DNA from: Orbaceae bacterium ESL0727 | GTDB taxonomy: Bacteria; Pseudomonadota; Gammaproteobacteria; Enterobacterales; Orbaceae | DNA length: 64,000 nt | Assembly (NCBI GenBank): GCA_029433345.1 | Contig: JAQTHY010000001.1 | Location: forward strand, 1,302,001 to 1,366,000 | Reading direction: 5' to 3' | Shown: in pieces, positions 20,062 to 30,652 of the stretch | How the letters are laid out: every line of letters starts with the position of its first letter | Numbering within the stretch: position 1 is the stretch's first letter | Position numbers and translations under genes: made by a program | The notes under the pieces: model-generated | What the model was told of the DNA's origin: nothing | Databases searched by the model: none | What the model saw: only the letters and a program-made list of their open reading frames with translations

Positions 20062-20253
20062 CCTCAAAAACTGATGATGGTTATTGTTGCGAATTATAAC
20101 TATCTTGCATAAATCGCAATCACTTGGTATTAGCGATTTGGATAAGTTAACTGTTGCGCGATAAGAATAACTTGTCTATTGTCATGATTTTTAATCAGTT
20201 AACATGGGTTATGGCGTGGTGTGCATGGCATGAAGTGAAGATAAATAATAGAA

Positions 20254-20273
20254 ACAGGGCCGTTTGACCCTGT
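20254..20273 (-). terminator. Possible terminator for gltIJKL
   Basis: ACAGGG (20254-20259) and CCCTGT (20268-20273) form a 6 bp stem. Read on the minus strand it is followed by TTTCT. It lies about 220 bases beyond the gltL stop, so the assignment is weak. Confidence 0.3.
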
Positions 20274-20490
20274 ATAGTTTGGCTAAATCAGTGGTTAATT
20301 AGCGGTGATTAATGCATATTATGATTAGTAAATCATGCTATGAATAAATACTGTTATTAAAGTAATATCATTAAAATACTATCATTAATCAATACTGCCC
20401 TTAGTCAGTACTGCTATTAATCAGTACCCTCATTAATTTGTATCGCAATTAGCTAATTCCGTCATTAATCATTCATTTTAATCAATAATT

Positions 20491-21216
20491 TTAGTGAATA
20501 ATTTTAGCTAAAAAGTCTTTGGCGCGATCAGATTGCGGATTAGTGAAAAATTGTTCTTTAGAGGTATCTTCGATAATTTCACCTGCATCCATAAAAATAA
20601 CCCGATGTGCCACTTTACGTGCAAAGCCCATTTCGTGGGTCACGACCATCATGGTCATACCTTCGTACGCCAACTCGACCATTACATCGAGCACTTCATT
20701 AACCATTTCAGGGTCAAGGGCAGAAGTGGGTTCGTCAAATAGCATAACAATTGGATCCATACATAATGCACGGGCAATCGCCACGCGTTGCTGCTGCCCA
20801 CCAGAAAGCTGGGCAGGGTATTTATTAGCATGCGCAAGCAGCCCAACACGTTCTAAAAGCGCTAAGGCCTTTTCGCGGGCTTCTTGATCGCTACGACCTA
20901 ACACTTTAATTTGTGCAAGGGTAAGATTTTTTAAAATCGTTAAATGTGGAAATAGCTCAAAATGTTGGAATACCATACCGACTTTAGAACGCAAGCGTGC
21001 TAAATTGGTCGATTTGTTGGTAATTTCGGTTTCGCCAACCACAATTTTCCCTTTTTGCACGGGCTCAAGACCATTAACGGTTTTAATCAGTGTTGATTTT
21101 CCTGAACCAGATGGACCGCAGACGACGACCACTTCACCTTTATCCACCGACGTTGAGCAGTTTTTTAATACTTGGAATTGTCCGTACCATTTAGATACAT
21201 TTTCTAAGGAGATCAT
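20491..21216 (-). CDS. gltL: Glutamate/aspartate ABC transporter ATP-binding protein
   Basis: 241 residues. Walker [10 protein letters not shown] at 34-42, signature LSGGQQQR near 136, Walker [15 protein letters not shown] near 158 and the switch His in VVTHEMGFA near 193 are all intact. It matches GltL of E. coli almost throughout, the ATPase that powers uptake of glutamate and aspartate. It overlaps gltK by four bases (ATGA), so the pair is translationally coupled. Confidence 0.93.
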   Translation of the reverse strand: MISLENVSKWYGQFQVLKNCSTSVDKGEVVVVCGPSGSGKSTLIKTVNGLEPVQKGKIVVGETEITNKSTNLARLRSKVGMVFQHFELFPHLTILKNLTLAQIKVLGRSDQEAREKALALLERVGLLAHANKYPAQLSGGQQQRVAIARALCMDPIVMLFDEPTSALDPEMVNEVLDVMVELAYEGMTMMVVTHEMGFARKVAHRVIFMDAGEIIEDTSKEQFFTNPQSDRAKDFLAKIIH

Positions 21217-21893
21217 CGAGTAACCCTTTTCTTATAATAATTAACGAGACGTGACACAGTAAAGCAGATAACAAAATAGACTGAACCGGTAAATATAATC
21301 ATTTCGGTTACTAAGCCATCACGATTTCCTACAATATTGACAGCACGATAGAAGAAGTCAGCTAAGCTTAACGTATAAATCAGTGTGGTATCTTGGAATA
21401 AGATAATCCCTTGTGTTAATAATAATGGTGTCATCATACGAAAGGCTTGCGGTAAAACCACCATTTTTAATGCTTGGCTTTTAGTCATACCTAATGCCAG
21501 CGCAGCACTAATCTGCCCCTTTGACACACTTTGTATGCCGGCACGAATAATTTCGGAATAATACGCGGCTTCAAATAAGGCAAATGCGATTAAGGCAGAA
21601 ATAAAACGGGTATCTGTAGTTGCTGGCAGACCCAATACAGATTCTAATAATTGTGGCACCAACAGATAGAACCATAACAGTACCATCATCAATGGAATCG
21701 AACGAAATGTATTCACATAAGCGAGCGCGAACCAATGTAACAGCTTAATCGAGGATAATCGCATAATGGCGAGTAATGTTCCCCAAATAATTCCAAAAAT
21801 AACCGCAGTTAAGGTGATTTCTAAATTGAGGAGTAAACCTTGTAAGATATAAGGTAAATTGGGTAGGACTTGCCCCCAGTCTAAATCCATCAT
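21213..21893 (-). CDS. gltK: Glutamate/aspartate ABC transporter permease GltK
   Basis: 226 residues, about five membrane segments, with the His/Glu/Gln/Arg polar amino-acid permease layout. The EAA loop ([37 protein letters not shown]) contacts the ATPase. It forms the inner-membrane channel with GltJ. Overlaps of four bases with both gltJ and gltL show an operon. Confidence 0.9.
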   Translation of the reverse strand: MMDLDWGQVLPNLPYILQGLLLNLEITLTAVIFGIIWGTLLAIMRLSSIKLLHWFALAYVNTFRSIPLMMVLLWFYLLVPQLLESVLGLPATTDTRFISALIAFALFEAAYYSEIIRAGIQSVSKGQISAALALGMTKSQALKMVVLPQAFRMMTPLLLTQGIILFQDTTLIYTLSLADFFYRAVNIVGNRDGLVTEMIIFTGSVYFVICFTVSRLVNYYKKRVTR

Positions 21894-22633
21894 GCTTTAC
21901 CTCCAATGGTGCCCGGTAAGCGCACTTTCTTTTCAATATATTGCATAATTAGCATGATAGCGATATTAATAATAATATAACCAATCGTAATGGCGATAAA
22001 TGACTCGTAAGGACGGCCCGCATGTTCTAATAATTGGCTGGCTTGTTTGGTTAAATCGATATAACCAACCGTTGACGCAACGGCTGAGTTTTTGACCATA
22101 TTTAACATTTCAGATGTTAACGGTGGCATAACGCGACGATATGCATTAGGTAATAAAATATATAAATAGATCTGTCTTCGGGTGAGACCTAGCGCAATTC
22201 CGGCATTTTTTTGCCCGGCAGGAATCGACATGATCGCGGCGCGAACTTGTTCACAAATACGGGCACCGGTAAATAATCCAAGTCCAATGGTCGCCATTAA
22301 GAAGGTAAAGAACATAGGATCAAGATCATTATAGAGCCAATCTCTGACTGATTCGGGTACCAACATCGGCATCGCATAAACCCAGAAAAAGAGATGGATG
22401 ATCAGTGGAATATTACGAAAAATTTCCACATAACAGGTGCCTAATGTCGACAAAAAGCGATTTGGCAATGTTCTTAATACCCCAAAAAATGAACCAACCA
22501 AAAAGGCAATAATGCCTGATGAAACGGCAAGCAGGACTGTCATTTCAAAGCCTAGCCATATCCATCCTAAATAGGTTGTATCTCCAAATGGAGTTGGTTG
22601 AAGAAAAACTCCCCAATTCCAACTTGTAGTCAT
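21890..22633 (-). CDS. gltJ: Glutamate/aspartate ABC transporter permease GltJ
   Basis: 247 residues with five or so membrane segments and the EAA motif ([39 protein letters not shown]). N-terminal WNWGVFLQP and the early insert fit GltJ and not GltK. Separated from gltI by 344 bases, while the downstream genes overlap. This is the same contrast as in E. coli, where gltI is made in excess. Confidence 0.9.
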   Translation of the reverse strand: MTTSWNWGVFLQPTPFGDTTYLGWIWLGFEMTVLLAVSSGIIAFLVGSFFGVLRTLPNRFLSTLGTCYVEIFRNIPLIIHLFFWVYAMPMLVPESVRDWLYNDLDPMFFTFLMATIGLGLFTGARICEQVRAAIMSIPAGQKNAGIALGLTRRQIYLYILLPNAYRRVMPPLTSEMLNMVKNSAVASTVGYIDLTKQASQLLEHAGRPYESFIAITIGYIIINIAIMLIMQYIEKKVRLPGTIGGKA

Positions 22634-22977
22634 AAATACTCCAATATATGCAAATGTACGTTTATTACTGTTATTAACTTATCTATATAGCCCTTGAGAT
22701 AGCTGGCCCTTACATGGCGCATTTTGCTACGATTGCACATGAAAAAGTCAAAAACCATTTAGGGTATTACCTGGTTGACCATTTCGTTTGGCACTATTTT
22801 ATCGATCAAGTCGACGCCATAGTTGAATTCAAGGTAAATCTATTGTCTTGAATGATAACGGGTATAGATACTTATTGTTTCTCGATACGAATTTGCAAGT
22901 AATAGCAATTAAGAAACAGGGATGCAACGTATGATTGCATCCGAGATTGTTAATGGGTACCTAAGTACACCATATTA
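22634..22977. other. Long gltI-gltJ spacer
   Basis: 344 bases inside the operon, with no open frame. A strong hairpin sits at its gltI end (separate entry). In E. coli the equivalent interval yields the sRNA SroC, which sponges GcvB. The position is alike, but I cannot show sequence similarity by eye. Confidence 0.5.
22920..22942 (-). terminator. Intra-operon hairpin after gltI
   Basis: Minus strand GGATGCAA / TTGCATCC, a perfect 8 bp stem with a 7-base loop, followed by CTGTTTCTT. It lies 35 bases past the gltI stop and could act as a partial terminator or 3' block, raising gltI mRNA over gltJKL. Confidence 0.6.
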
Positions 22978-23898
22978 TTAATCGAGTGCTTTATCATTCG
23001 GCGCTGCAAATAGTGCTTTCATTTCAGGTGAAAGATCAAAGTCCATCTTTAACCCTTTTGGTGGAATAGGTTCTTTGAACCAACGGTTAAATGATTTTTC
23101 AGCTGCACCAGATGTTTGTGCATCGGCGATGGTTTTGTCGACTAATGTTTTAAATTGGGTATCACCCTTACGTAACATACAACCGTAAGCTTCATAAGCT
23201 AATGGTTTGCCGACAATAATCCATTGTGATGGATTTTTAGCACGCGAACGTTCACCGGCTAACAGAACATCATCAATAAAGAAGGCTGCCGCACGGCCAC
23301 TTTCTAAGGTACGGAATGAGTCACCATGATCTTTGGTGGTGATGATACGGATATTCAACCCTTTTTCAGCATTTAAATTATTTAATTTAACTTCTGATGT
23401 GGTGCCTGATGTGACAACAACATTTTTGCCTTTTAAATCATCAAGATCGTTAATTTTGCTATTATTTTTAACTAAAAAACGGGTGCCGACGATAAAAATA
23501 GTATTAGAAAAATCAACTTGTTGTTGACGAGCTGCATTATTGGTTGTTGAGCCACATTCAAAATCATAAGAGCCATTTTGTAAGAGTGGAATACGGTTTT
23601 GAGACGTAATTGGTAGGTACTTAACTTGTAAATTTGGTAAATTAAGTTCTTTTTTAACCGCATCGACAATTAAATTAGAATAATCTTGTGCGTAACCAAC
23701 GACTTTTTGGTCTCCATCATAATAGGAGAAAGGCACTGAAGATTCACGGTGGCCAACAACGATGACACCATTTTCTTTAACTTTGGCTAAAGTTCCTGTT
23801 AGATCATCAGCCATGGCTGGAGTACTCATTGTCGTACTCATGATGCCTAACATAGCAAAAGATAAAACTAATTTTGCTAATTTCATTTTTTTCTTCAT
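22978..23898 (-). CDS. gltI: Glutamate/aspartate periplasmic binding protein
   Basis: 306 residues. A signal peptide (KLAKLVLSFAMLGIMSTTMSTPAMA) precedes the family 3 solute-binding domain: VGHRESSVPFSYYD, then VDFSNTIF, then the DLKGKNVVVTSGTTSEV segment. Closest to GltI/DEBP, which binds glutamate and aspartate for GltJKL. First gene of the operon, with AAGGAAAG upstream of the ATG. In enterics gltI mRNA is a GcvB target; I did not locate a pairing site. Confidence 0.9.
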   Translation of the reverse strand: MKKKMKLAKLVLSFAMLGIMSTTMSTPAMADDLTGTLAKVKENGVIVVGHRESSVPFSYYDGDQKVVGYAQDYSNLIVDAVKKELNLPNLQVKYLPITSQNRIPLLQNGSYDFECGSTTNNAARQQQVDFSNTIFIVGTRFLVKNNSKINDLDDLKGKNVVVTSGTTSEVKLNNLNAEKGLNIRIITTKDHGDSFRTLESGRAAAFFIDDVLLAGERSRAKNPSQWIIVGKPLAYEAYGCMLRKGDTQFKTLVDKTIADAQTSGAAEKSFNRWFKEPIPPKGLKMDFDLSPEMKALFAAPNDKALD

Positions 23899-24204
23899 AT
23901 GGCTTTCCTTTTTAAATTGATATGATATTAAATATATGTAATATTTTTATCAAAGTTGCATATTATACCTTATTTTTTGCATAAAAAGTACATTTTACAG
24001 GTTATTTATCTATGACACTTGATATTTTTCATTACTGTATAACTAGCCTTTATCATTTTTTTCTAGGCACTTCCTTGTATAAAGCACTTTATTGATTCAA
24101 GATTATTATTGCTATGAATAGTTGCTGCTGGTGTAGTAAACGGCATAATAAAGGCTAATTAAACCAAGCAATAACTATGCCATGATCATAATTGGAATAA
24201 AATA
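23899..24204. other. Spacer upstream of gltI
   Basis: 306 AT-rich bases between the 3' end of lnt and the gltI start. Expected to hold the gltI promoter on the minus strand. I see no gene and no clear operator. Confidence 0.5.
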
Positions 24205-25800
24205 TTACGCTGTTTTTTTCACTAATCTACGCGTACAGTTAAGCAACAATAGCAGTAACATAAGCCCCAAGGCGATAAAATAGGGCTTATTTCCCCATAT
24301 CGCATAAGGCGTTAAACCGGTGGTTGGTGACAATGTTGCAGTTAATACCGCCGTTTCAAATTGTGGTAATTGTTGGATGATAGTGCCATTTTCGTTAATA
24401 ATGGCGGTAACGCCATTGTTGGTACTGCGAATGAGTGGCCGCCCAAATTCTAATGCTCTAGCCTGTGCCATCTGTAGATGTTGTAAAGGGCCAATACTGT
24501 CACCAAACCACGCATCGTTAGAAACGGTGAGTAAAAAGTCGGTATCTGGTTGGAAGTTTTGCCATATTAATGATGATAAAATAACTTCATAACAGATGGC
24601 GGTGGTAAATTTGAAATTTTTCATTATCAAAGGCGGCTGCTTTGCTTCCCCGGCTTGCATGGATGACATGGGAATATCCAATAGAGTCGCAATCGGTTTT
24701 AACACTGTTTCGAGTGGCGTAAATTCCCCAAAGGGAACCAAATGGTGCTTTTGATAACGGTTGGTAGATGGGTAGACATAGGGCGCGTTTTCGCCTAATA
24801 CCAGCAAAGTATTGTAGATATTACCGGGTTGATTGCGCTGTTGACTAGGACGATAATCAATCAAGCCTACTGCTACCGAAACATTGTTTGCGCGAGCTTC
24901 ATTGTCGAGATCCGCTAAAAAAGGTTGCTGGTTGAGTTCGTAATCAGTAATGGTTGCTTCTGACCAGATGATAATATCACTGCGATCAAAATTGGCTTCG
25001 GTCAAGGCGAGATAAGTGGTTAAGGTATTATCAAGCTGTTGACTACTCCAACGTAATGACTGCGCAATGTTACCTTGAATTAAGGTAAAGTTTGCTGAAC
25101 GCTGCGAATCTCGCTTCGTCCAATGGGTATGACTGAACAACAAAGGTGCAAAGAAGAGTAAAATAAGTGCGAAAAATGCACTAATTTTGTGCTTTAAACG
25201 GCCAGTTAGCGCGATATTGTTTGAGCGTTGTGTTGCAAAATAGCGCTTGATATCGTGTAGAAGATAGACAAGTAATCCAGCTAAACAGGTGATAATCAGA
25301 TTGACACCATCAATGCCGAATAAAGGAAAATAGTTCCGTAGCGGGCTATCCAGTCCGCTATAACCTAATTGCAACCAGGCGAAACCATTCATAATATAAC
25401 CGCGTAAAAATTCGGTTATCTGCCAAATAAGTGGGGCGGCAATCACTAATTGCATAAATGAAAAAGCGGGTGCCAATCGTTTGATAGCACGCAGCAAAAA
25501 AGCAAAAAGCAGTGGATACAAGGCTAAATAACAGATGAGTCCAATTAAGATCAGTACCGCAAGCATAGTGGGCAGATCGCCGTATTGGCGAATACTAATA
25601 TAGACCCAATGTATGCCAGCTGCAAAGTAAGCAATTGCCCACGTAAAGCTAAGGAGTGTCGCCTGTTTTTGGTTTTTATCGGCAATAAGCCATAATAGCC
25701 CAGCAAAAGAGATCAAGGCTAATGGCCAAATATGGAAAGGTGCATAGCTAAAAACCGCACAGCCACCCAAAAGCAAACTGAGTAATACTTGCTTAAGCAT
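24205..25800 (-). CDS. lnt: Apolipoprotein N-acyltransferase
   Basis: 531 residues. Lnt adds the third acyl chain to lipoproteins at the inner membrane. Six to eight membrane segments occupy about 1-215 and a nitrilase-like domain about 230-500, holding the catalytic Glu (WSEATI), Lys and Cys (TAICYEVI). The SNDAWFGDSIGPLQHLQMAQARALEFGRPLIRSTNNG stretch is diagnostic. ATG at 25800 is preferred; a GTG at 25806 is possible. It overlaps the corC stop by a few bases. Last gene of the long minus-strand block. Confidence 0.95.
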   Translation of the reverse strand: MLKQVLLSLLLGGCAVFSYAPFHIWPLALISFAGLLWLIADKNQKQATLLSFTWAIAYFAAGIHWVYISIRQYGDLPTMLAVLILIGLICYLALYPLLFAFLLRAIKRLAPAFSFMQLVIAAPLIWQITEFLRGYIMNGFAWLQLGYSGLDSPLRNYFPLFGIDGVNLIITCLAGLLVYLLHDIKRYFATQRSNNIALTGRLKHKISAFFALILLFFAPLLFSHTHWTKRDSQRSANFTLIQGNIAQSLRWSSQQLDNTLTTYLALTEANFDRSDIIIWSEATITDYELNQQPFLADLDNEARANNVSVAVGLIDYRPSQQRNQPGNIYNTLLVLGENAPYVYPSTNRYQKHHLVPFGEFTPLETVLKPIATLLDIPMSSMQAGEAKQPPLIMKNFKFTTAICYEVILSSLIWQNFQPDTDFLLTVSNDAWFGDSIGPLQHLQMAQARALEFGRPLIRSTNNGVTAIINENGTIIQQLPQFETAVLTATLSPTTGLTPYAIWGNKPYFIALGLMLLLLLLNCTRRLVKKTA

Positions 25801-26680
25801 GGTCACGATGCTCTGGATAGGCGAGTGCTAAGTTAGGTTTAGGTGCATCGTCAGGGATAGTGATATGTAGTTGAATAATGCGACGACGATCAACAATGGT
25901 CACTTTAAATTGGTAATTTTCGATGGTCACAGTTTCGCCCCGTACCGGTAAACGCCCGAAATGTTGCATGACTAATCCGCCGATGGTATCCATTTCGTCA
26001 TCACTAAAATGGGTGCCAAAAATTTCATTAAAATCTTCGACGGGCGTTAATGCTTTGACGGTATAAACTAACTGAGACAATTGACGAATATCCCGATCTT
26101 CAACTTCATCATATTCATCTTCAATATCACCCACGATAAGCTCTAAAATATCTTCAATCGTGACTAACCCCGAAACGCTGCCAAATTCATCAATGGTAAT
26201 CGCCATATGATAACGTTGCATGCGAAACTCTTTGAGCATATGATCGACTCGTTTGCTTTCGGGAATAATAATGGTTGGGCGTAAAATTTTCTTTAAATCA
26301 AAACTGTCGTTACCTTGTCGCATAAATATCAACAAGTCTTTCGCCAATAAGATGCCTTCAATGTGATCTTTATCTTCACTAATCACCGGATAGCGGGAAT
26401 GACCATGTGTTAAGATAATATCCAAACACTCATCTAAGGTATAGTTATCTTTGATGGTAATGATTTGCGAACGTGGAATCATAATATCGCGAATACGTTG
26501 TTCGGCAACATCCATGACGCCTTCAATCATGTCGAGTGTGTCGGGATCAATGAGCGCATTTTCTTCTGCTTCACGGATCATGTCGATGAGTTCTTCTTTA
26601 TCTTTTGGTTCTGAATTAAATAACTGACTTAACCATAGCACGAAACCTTTTTTAGGTCTCCGGTGATTATCATCGCTCAT
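25793..26680 (-). CDS. corC: CorC family protein (CBS-domain transporter accessory)
   Basis: 295 residues. Two CBS domains (about 70-200: RIRDIMIPRSQIITI, HSRYPVISEDKDHIEGILLAKDLL) are followed by a CorC/HlyC C-terminal domain. Linked to magnesium and cobalt efflux with CorA in enterics; the exact mechanism is debated. The corC-lnt pair is conserved with E. coli. Here 247 bases, with no gene, separate it from ybeY, so it may have its own promoter. Confidence 0.92.
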   Translation of the reverse strand: MSDDNHRRPKKGFVLWLSQLFNSEPKDKEELIDMIREAEENALIDPDTLDMIEGVMDVAEQRIRDIMIPRSQIITIKDNYTLDECLDIILTHGHSRYPVISEDKDHIEGILLAKDLLIFMRQGNDSFDLKKILRPTIIIPESKRVDHMLKEFRMQRYHMAITIDEFGSVSGLVTIEDILELIVGDIEDEYDEVEDRDIRQLSQLVYTVKALTPVEDFNEIFGTHFSDDEMDTIGGLVMQHFGRLPVRGETVTIENYQFKVTIVDRRRIIQLHITIPDDAPKPNLALAYPEHRDHA

Positions 26681-26927
26681 TTATCATTTTCCTTCCAGAT
26701 TGTTGATTTTTAGTTATTTATGCCTATTTTGTCTCTATTTCACCGCCACAACAAGTAAAATATATCAATTCAAGATAAATTATGCTGTTGCATGCTAATT
26801 GGCCAGAGACTAAGCATAGCAGTTTGATTAATTTGTTTTTCATCGCTAGCTATCAATAATTATCAACTATTATCGAGCGTTATCGATGGTGCTAGTAAGC
26901 CGATACAATGACAGTTCGCTGTCTTTT

Positions 26928-27410
26928 TTAGTCAATCAATTGATAAGGATTAGCAAATCCTAATTGTCGCATAATATCTATTTCGATATTTTCCATTTCT
27001 TCGGCTTCTTCGTCAAGAATATGATCATACCCTAATAGATGTAAGCAACCATGAACAATCATATGCGCCCAATGCGATGTTAAGGATTTATGCTGTTCTA
27101 ACGCTTCGGCGGCGACCACTTGTTTGCAAATAACTAAATCGCCGAGTAAGGGAACATCAATTTCGATCGGTGATTCAAATGGAAAAGAGAGGACATTGGT
27201 TGGTTTGTCTTTGTGACGATAGGTACGATTGAGTTGTTGGATTTCGTCGGCATCGACGATTCGAATGGTGATTTCGGCTTTATCAACAAACTGTAGCAAT
27301 ATCAGATTTAACCATTGTGTAATCTGTTCTTCGCTAGGTAATTGATCTGTTTCTTTACAGGCTATTTGTAAATCTAAAATAATTTGTACATCTGAATGAC
27401 TGGCACACAT
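26928..27410 (-). CDS. ybeY: Endoribonuclease YbeY
   Basis: 160 residues. The zinc site H-x3-H-x5-H is visible in [11 protein letters not shown], and [13 protein letters not shown] is the usual core. YbeY is a single-strand RNase in 16S rRNA 3' maturation and ribosome quality control. The start at 27410 follows AAGAGAG and gives a normal N-terminus; an in-frame GTG at 27446 would add 12 unlikely residues. In E. coli it follows ybeZ (phoH-like). That partner is missing here and rlmH lies upstream instead. Confidence 0.93.
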   Translation of the reverse strand: MCASHSDVQIILDLQIACKETDQLPSEEQITQWLNLILLQFVDKAEITIRIVDADEIQQLNRTYRHKDKPTNVLSFPFESPIEIDVPLLGDLVICKQVVAAEALEQHKSLTSHWAHMIVHGCLHLLGYDHILDEEAEEMENIEIDIMRQLGFANPYQLID

Positions 27411-27439
27411 TTTATGCTCTCTTAATGATTTGATTTGGC

Positions 27440-27494
27440 ACAGCACTTATTTACAATAATAATCACTCATAATAGTAGTTATTCATAATAATAG
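27440..27494. repeat. Degenerate 16-base repeats between rlmH and ybeY
   Basis: Three consecutive units resembling AATAATAGTTATTCAT fill the gap between the two genes. They are imperfect, with the same character as the other spacer repeats. Confidence 0.55.
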
Positions 27495-27965
27495 CTATTC
27501 ACGATGATAAGGATGGTTGATAGTGAGACTCCATGCGCGATAAAGACTTTCGGCGACGATAACACGGACTAATGGGTGGGGTAATGTTAGAGGCGAAAGT
27601 GACCAACTCTGTTCGGCAGCGCGTTTGCAATCCGGTGATAAGCCTTCGGGGCCACCAATGAGTAAATTGATATCACGTCCATCAGCTTGCCAATGTGTTA
27701 ACTGTTTAGCGAGCTCGGCGGTGTTATACGGTTTGCCGGGAATATCAAGACTAACGATGCAGCTACCTTTATTACATGCCGCTAGCATTAAATTGCCTTC
27801 TTTATCCAAAATACGCGCAATATCCGCATTCTTACCGCGCTTACCGGCGGGGATTTCGATTAACTCAAACGGCATCTCTTTGGGGAATCGTGATTGATAA
27901 TCGTTAAATGCTGTTGTCACCCAATTCGGCATTTTGGTTCCCACTGCGATCAGCGTAATCTTCAC
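27495..27965 (-). CDS. rlmH: 23S rRNA pseudouridine1915 N3-methyltransferase
   Basis: 156 residues, the standard RlmH length. SPOUT knot features are clear: [16 protein letters not shown] and the C-terminal [20 protein letters not shown] with HPYHRE at the end. It methylates pseudouridine 1915 in helix 69 on assembled ribosomes. It starts six bases after rsfS, the conserved enterobacterial pair. Confidence 0.96.
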   Translation of the reverse strand: MKITLIAVGTKMPNWVTTAFNDYQSRFPKEMPFELIEIPAGKRGKNADIARILDKEGNLMLAACNKGSCIVSLDIPGKPYNTAELAKQLTHWQADGRDINLLIGGPEGLSPDCKRAAEQSWSLSPLTLPHPLVRVIVAESLYRAWSLTINHPYHRE

Positions 27966-27971
27966 AATCGT

Positions 27972-28286
27972 TTAGCTCCACAGCTTTTCGAGTTCGTAAA
28001 GTTGGCGGCTCTCATTTTGCATCACATGAACCATAATGGAATCTAAATCAACCACAATCCAGTCTGCATCTTGTTGGCCTTCACTACCGATAACCAGATA
28101 GCCTTGTTTTTTGGCTTCTTCCAAAATATGATCGGCAATGGCGCTCACATGACGATTAGAAGTACCGGTACAGATGACCATAAAATCGGTAATACTTGAT
28201 TTACCACGCACATCAAGCGTAACGATATCTTGACCCTTTAAATCGTCAATTTTATCGATAATAAAATCGTGTAATGATTGCTGCAA
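27972..28286 (-). CDS. rsfS: Ribosome silencing factor RsfS
   Basis: 104 residues. It binds L14 and blocks subunit joining in starved cells. The motif [30 protein letters not shown] and the ending [22 protein letters not shown] are typical. It lies directly downstream of a terminator after fis, so rsfS-rlmH probably start from a promoter in the short gap or by read-through. Confidence 0.96.
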   Translation of the reverse strand: MQQSLHDFIIDKIDDLKGQDIVTLDVRGKSSITDFMVICTGTSNRHVSAIADHILEEAKKQGYLVIGSEGQQDADWIVVDLDSIMVHVMQNESRQLYELEKLWS

Positions 28287-28314
28287 AGTAATTTCTCTCT
28301 CTTAAAATGAAACA

Positions 28315-28342
28315 AAAAGCGCCCGTTCAGATTGGCGCTTTT
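28315..28342 (-). terminator. Terminator after fis
   Basis: Minus strand AAAAGCGCC pairs with GGCGCTTTT (9 bp), and the T-run continues as TTTTTGTTT. It lies 29 bases past the fis stop and separates the dusB-fis message from rsfS-rlmH. The A-tract on the other side would let it work in both directions. Confidence 0.8.
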
Positions 28343-28370
28343 GATATCGCAAAATGGCAGTTGCCGATGG

Positions 28371-28667
28371 TTAGCCCATACCGTATTGTTTTAATTTTTT
28401 ACGTAATGTACCACGGTTAATACCGAGCATATTAGCTGCTCTAGTTTGGTTACCTCGGGTATATTGCATCACCATATCGAGAAAAGGGTGTTCAACTTCA
28501 GCTAGCACTAATTGATAGAGATCGGTTGGATCTTCACCATTCAATTGCGATAAATAATTTTTCATAGCCTGTTTTACTGAGTCTCGTAGCGGTTTTTGTG
28601 TTATTTGGTCTTGAGAGTTTACAGTTGTGAATTTAAGTGCTGCAGCTGTAACGCGTTGTTCTGACAT
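28371..28667 (-). CDS. fis: DNA-binding protein Fis
   Basis: 98 residues, the same as E. coli. The whole C-terminal half ([34 protein letters not shown]) is nearly identical, including the helix-turn-helix. Fis bends DNA and activates rRNA and growth-phase genes. It follows dusB after 17 bases, the conserved dusB-fis operon, which supports a growth-rate-controlled promoter upstream of dusB or further up. Confidence 0.97.
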   Translation of the reverse strand: MSEQRVTAAALKFTTVNSQDQITQKPLRDSVKQAMKNYLSQLNGEDPTDLYQLVLAEVEHPFLDMVMQYTRGNQTRAANMLGINRGTLRKKLKQYGMG

Positions 28668-28684
28668 AGTATTTTTAACTCTTG

Positions 28685-29683
28685 TTAGTTGTTTCGAATT
28701 TGATTAAAAAATGCTTTTAGTGTTTTTATTTGTTGGCTAGTATTGTCAAGCACACTAAATAAGCGCCTAAATTGATTGCTATTAGCATAATGATTGGTAT
28801 ACCAATTCACATGCTTTCTGGCAATCCGTGATCCTTTATATTCCCCATAAAATTGATAAAGGGCGTCAAGGTGTTCCATCACAATTTGTTCAACTTCATC
28901 CACTGTCTTTGCGGGTTTTTGCCTTCCATGTTGTAAATAAAAGGCAATTTCTTCAAATAACCAAGGGTGCCCTTCGGCGGCGCGGCCGACCATTATAGCA
29001 TCAGCTTGAGTATATTGAAAAACTTCTTTTGCCTTTTCTGGACTGTTAATATCGCCATTGGCAATGACCGGTATGCTGACCGTTTGTTTTACTGCTTTGA
29101 TCGAATCATACTCTGCCTCACCGTGAAAGAGGCATGATCGAGTGCGACCATGAATAGTGATCGCTTTTATACCACATTCTTCCGCGATTTGCGCGATTTC
29201 TATACAATTTTTGTGATTTTTATCCCATCCAGTTCTCATTTTTAAGGTGACGGGAACATCTACTGCCTGCACGACATTGGTTAAAATATCAGCAACTAAG
29301 TTGGGGTATTGCATTAATGCCGAACCCGCTAGTTTTTTATTCACTTTTTTGGCCGGGCATCCCATATTAATATCAATGAGCTGCGCCCCTTGCTTGGCAT
29401 TAAATTCCGCGGCTTTTGCCATCTCATTAGGATCAGCACCGACAATCTGTATTGCCCGTATACCGCTATCCTCTTCTGACAGCATTCTTAAAGCAGATTT
29501 ATCGGTATGCCACACTGCCGAATTGGCTAAAAACATCTCGGCGACTGCCATTCCTGCACCAAAACGGTAACATAATTGGCGAAAAGGCCTATCACTGACG
29601 CCAGCCATGGGTGCCGCAATTAAATTATTCTTTAATTTGACGTTACCAATGGTGAGTGAATTAAAGCCGGCTATATTACGCAT
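28685..29683 (-). CDS. dusB: tRNA-dihydrouridine synthase B
   Basis: 332 residues. FMN-dependent reduction of a D-loop uridine. [23 protein letters not shown], the catalytic Cys in [19 protein letters not shown], and IPVIANGDI are the family motifs. First gene of the dusB-fis pair and 69 bases after prmA. Confidence 0.95.
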   Translation of the reverse strand: MRNIAGFNSLTIGNVKLKNNLIAAPMAGVSDRPFRQLCYRFGAGMAVAEMFLANSAVWHTDKSALRMLSEEDSGIRAIQIVGADPNEMAKAAEFNAKQGAQLIDINMGCPAKKVNKKLAGSALMQYPNLVADILTNVVQAVDVPVTLKMRTGWDKNHKNCIEIAQIAEECGIKAITIHGRTRSCLFHGEAEYDSIKAVKQTVSIPVIANGDINSPEKAKEVFQYTQADAIMVGRAAEGHPWLFEEIAFYLQHGRQKPAKTVDEVEQIVMEHLDALYQFYGEYKGSRIARKHVNWYTNHYANSNQFRRLFSVLDNTSQQIKTLKAFFNQIRNN

Positions 29684-29752
29684 TTTTTCTCGAACTTAAA
29701 AGTGAACTGATAAAAAAATTACATTTTATTGTCGGTTATATTTTATCATTTA

Positions 29753-30652
29753 TCAGTTATTATCAGAATGTTGCGGATTGGACTGTGCGTATCGTTTACC
29801 GGTAATGCGACACCATTCCTCTTGCGTTGCGATAGGATCGAGTTGGAAATAAGGGCGATACGCTAGCGTTACTGACTCTGCTTGGTCGGTTAATATGCCC
29901 GATAAACCCAGATCACCCTCAGTCTTCACCAAACTGGTGATATCAGGCGCCAGTTCTTTTAATGGACCGGCTAAAATATTGGCCACGACCACATCCGCTA
30001 CTAAATCAGTTGGGCGATCTTTCGCTAAGTAGAGGGTGAGTTTATCATTCACTTGATTGCGCTCCGCATTATCTCGGCTAGCTTGCAGTGCTTGTGGATC
30101 AATATCAATACCGATCGCCTGTTTTGCGCCTAATTTGAGGGCCGCAATAGCCAAAATGCCTGAACCGCAACCATAATCAATGATGGTTTTACCTTGTAGA
30201 TCTAAATTATCAAGCCACGTTAAGCATAAAGCGGTGGTTGGATGTGTACCTGTACCAAAGGCGAGCCCGGGATCGAGCAAGACATTGACCGCGTCAGGTT
30301 CACGTACATCACACCAACTTGGGCAGATCCAAAGACGTCGTCCAAATTGCATAGGATGGAAATTATCCATCCATTCGCGTTCCCAATTTTTATCTTCTAA
30401 CTGTGTAATAGCATAGCTATATTGCGCTAAATTTAAACGTTTTTTAAGTTCGTCGATATCGGTATCGACGTTATATAGCCCAATAACATCGGTATTATTC
30501 CATAACGGTGTTTCGCCAGGCAAAGGTTCAAATACCGGGGTATCTTGGTTATCTTGAAAGGTCACTGATACCGCACCGGTCGCCTCGAGTTGCTCGCTAA
30601 TCTGTTCTGCTAGCTGGCTAGTCGTATTAATTTTGAGTTGAATCCAAGGCAT
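29753..30652 (-). CDS. prmA: Ribosomal protein L11 methyltransferase
   Basis: 299 residues. The SAM-binding motif [32 protein letters not shown] is near 165-195, and [16 protein letters not shown] upstream is diagnostic. PrmA trimethylates L11 at several sites. Its start overlaps the end of panF by 26 bases, the conserved panF-prmA pair. Confidence 0.96.
   Translation of the reverse strand: MPWIQLKINTTSQLAEQISEQLEATGAVSVTFQDNQDTPVFEPLPGETPLWNNTDVIGLYNVDTDIDELKKRLNLAQYSYAITQLEDKNWEREWMDNFHPMQFGRRLWICPSWCDVREPDAVNVLLDPGLAFGTGTHPTTALCLTWLDNLDLQGKTIIDYGCGSGILAIAALKLGAKQAIGIDIDPQALQASRDNAERNQVNDKLTLYLAKDRPTDLVADVVVANILAGPLKELAPDITSLVKTEGDLGLSGILTDQAESVTLAYRPYFQLDPIATQEEWCRITGKRYAQSNPQHSDNN

Larger units (their letters stand above)
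19417..20490. other. 1 kb gene-free spacer with repeats
   Basis: It holds, in order: degenerate AGTAAATANTT units of about 15 bases (19430-19530); a hairpin (19542-19573); repeat copy B; the octamer array; degenerate ATAAATATTCAT units (19960-20025); inverted repeat copy C; a hairpin at 20254-20273; and degenerate CATTAATCANTACTG units (20335-20480). I see no gene on either strand. Confidence 0.65.

Noticed and set aside
24012-24095. 27-codon frame upstream of gltI
   Set aside because: No ribosome site, AT-rich, and no similarity to any leader peptide I know.
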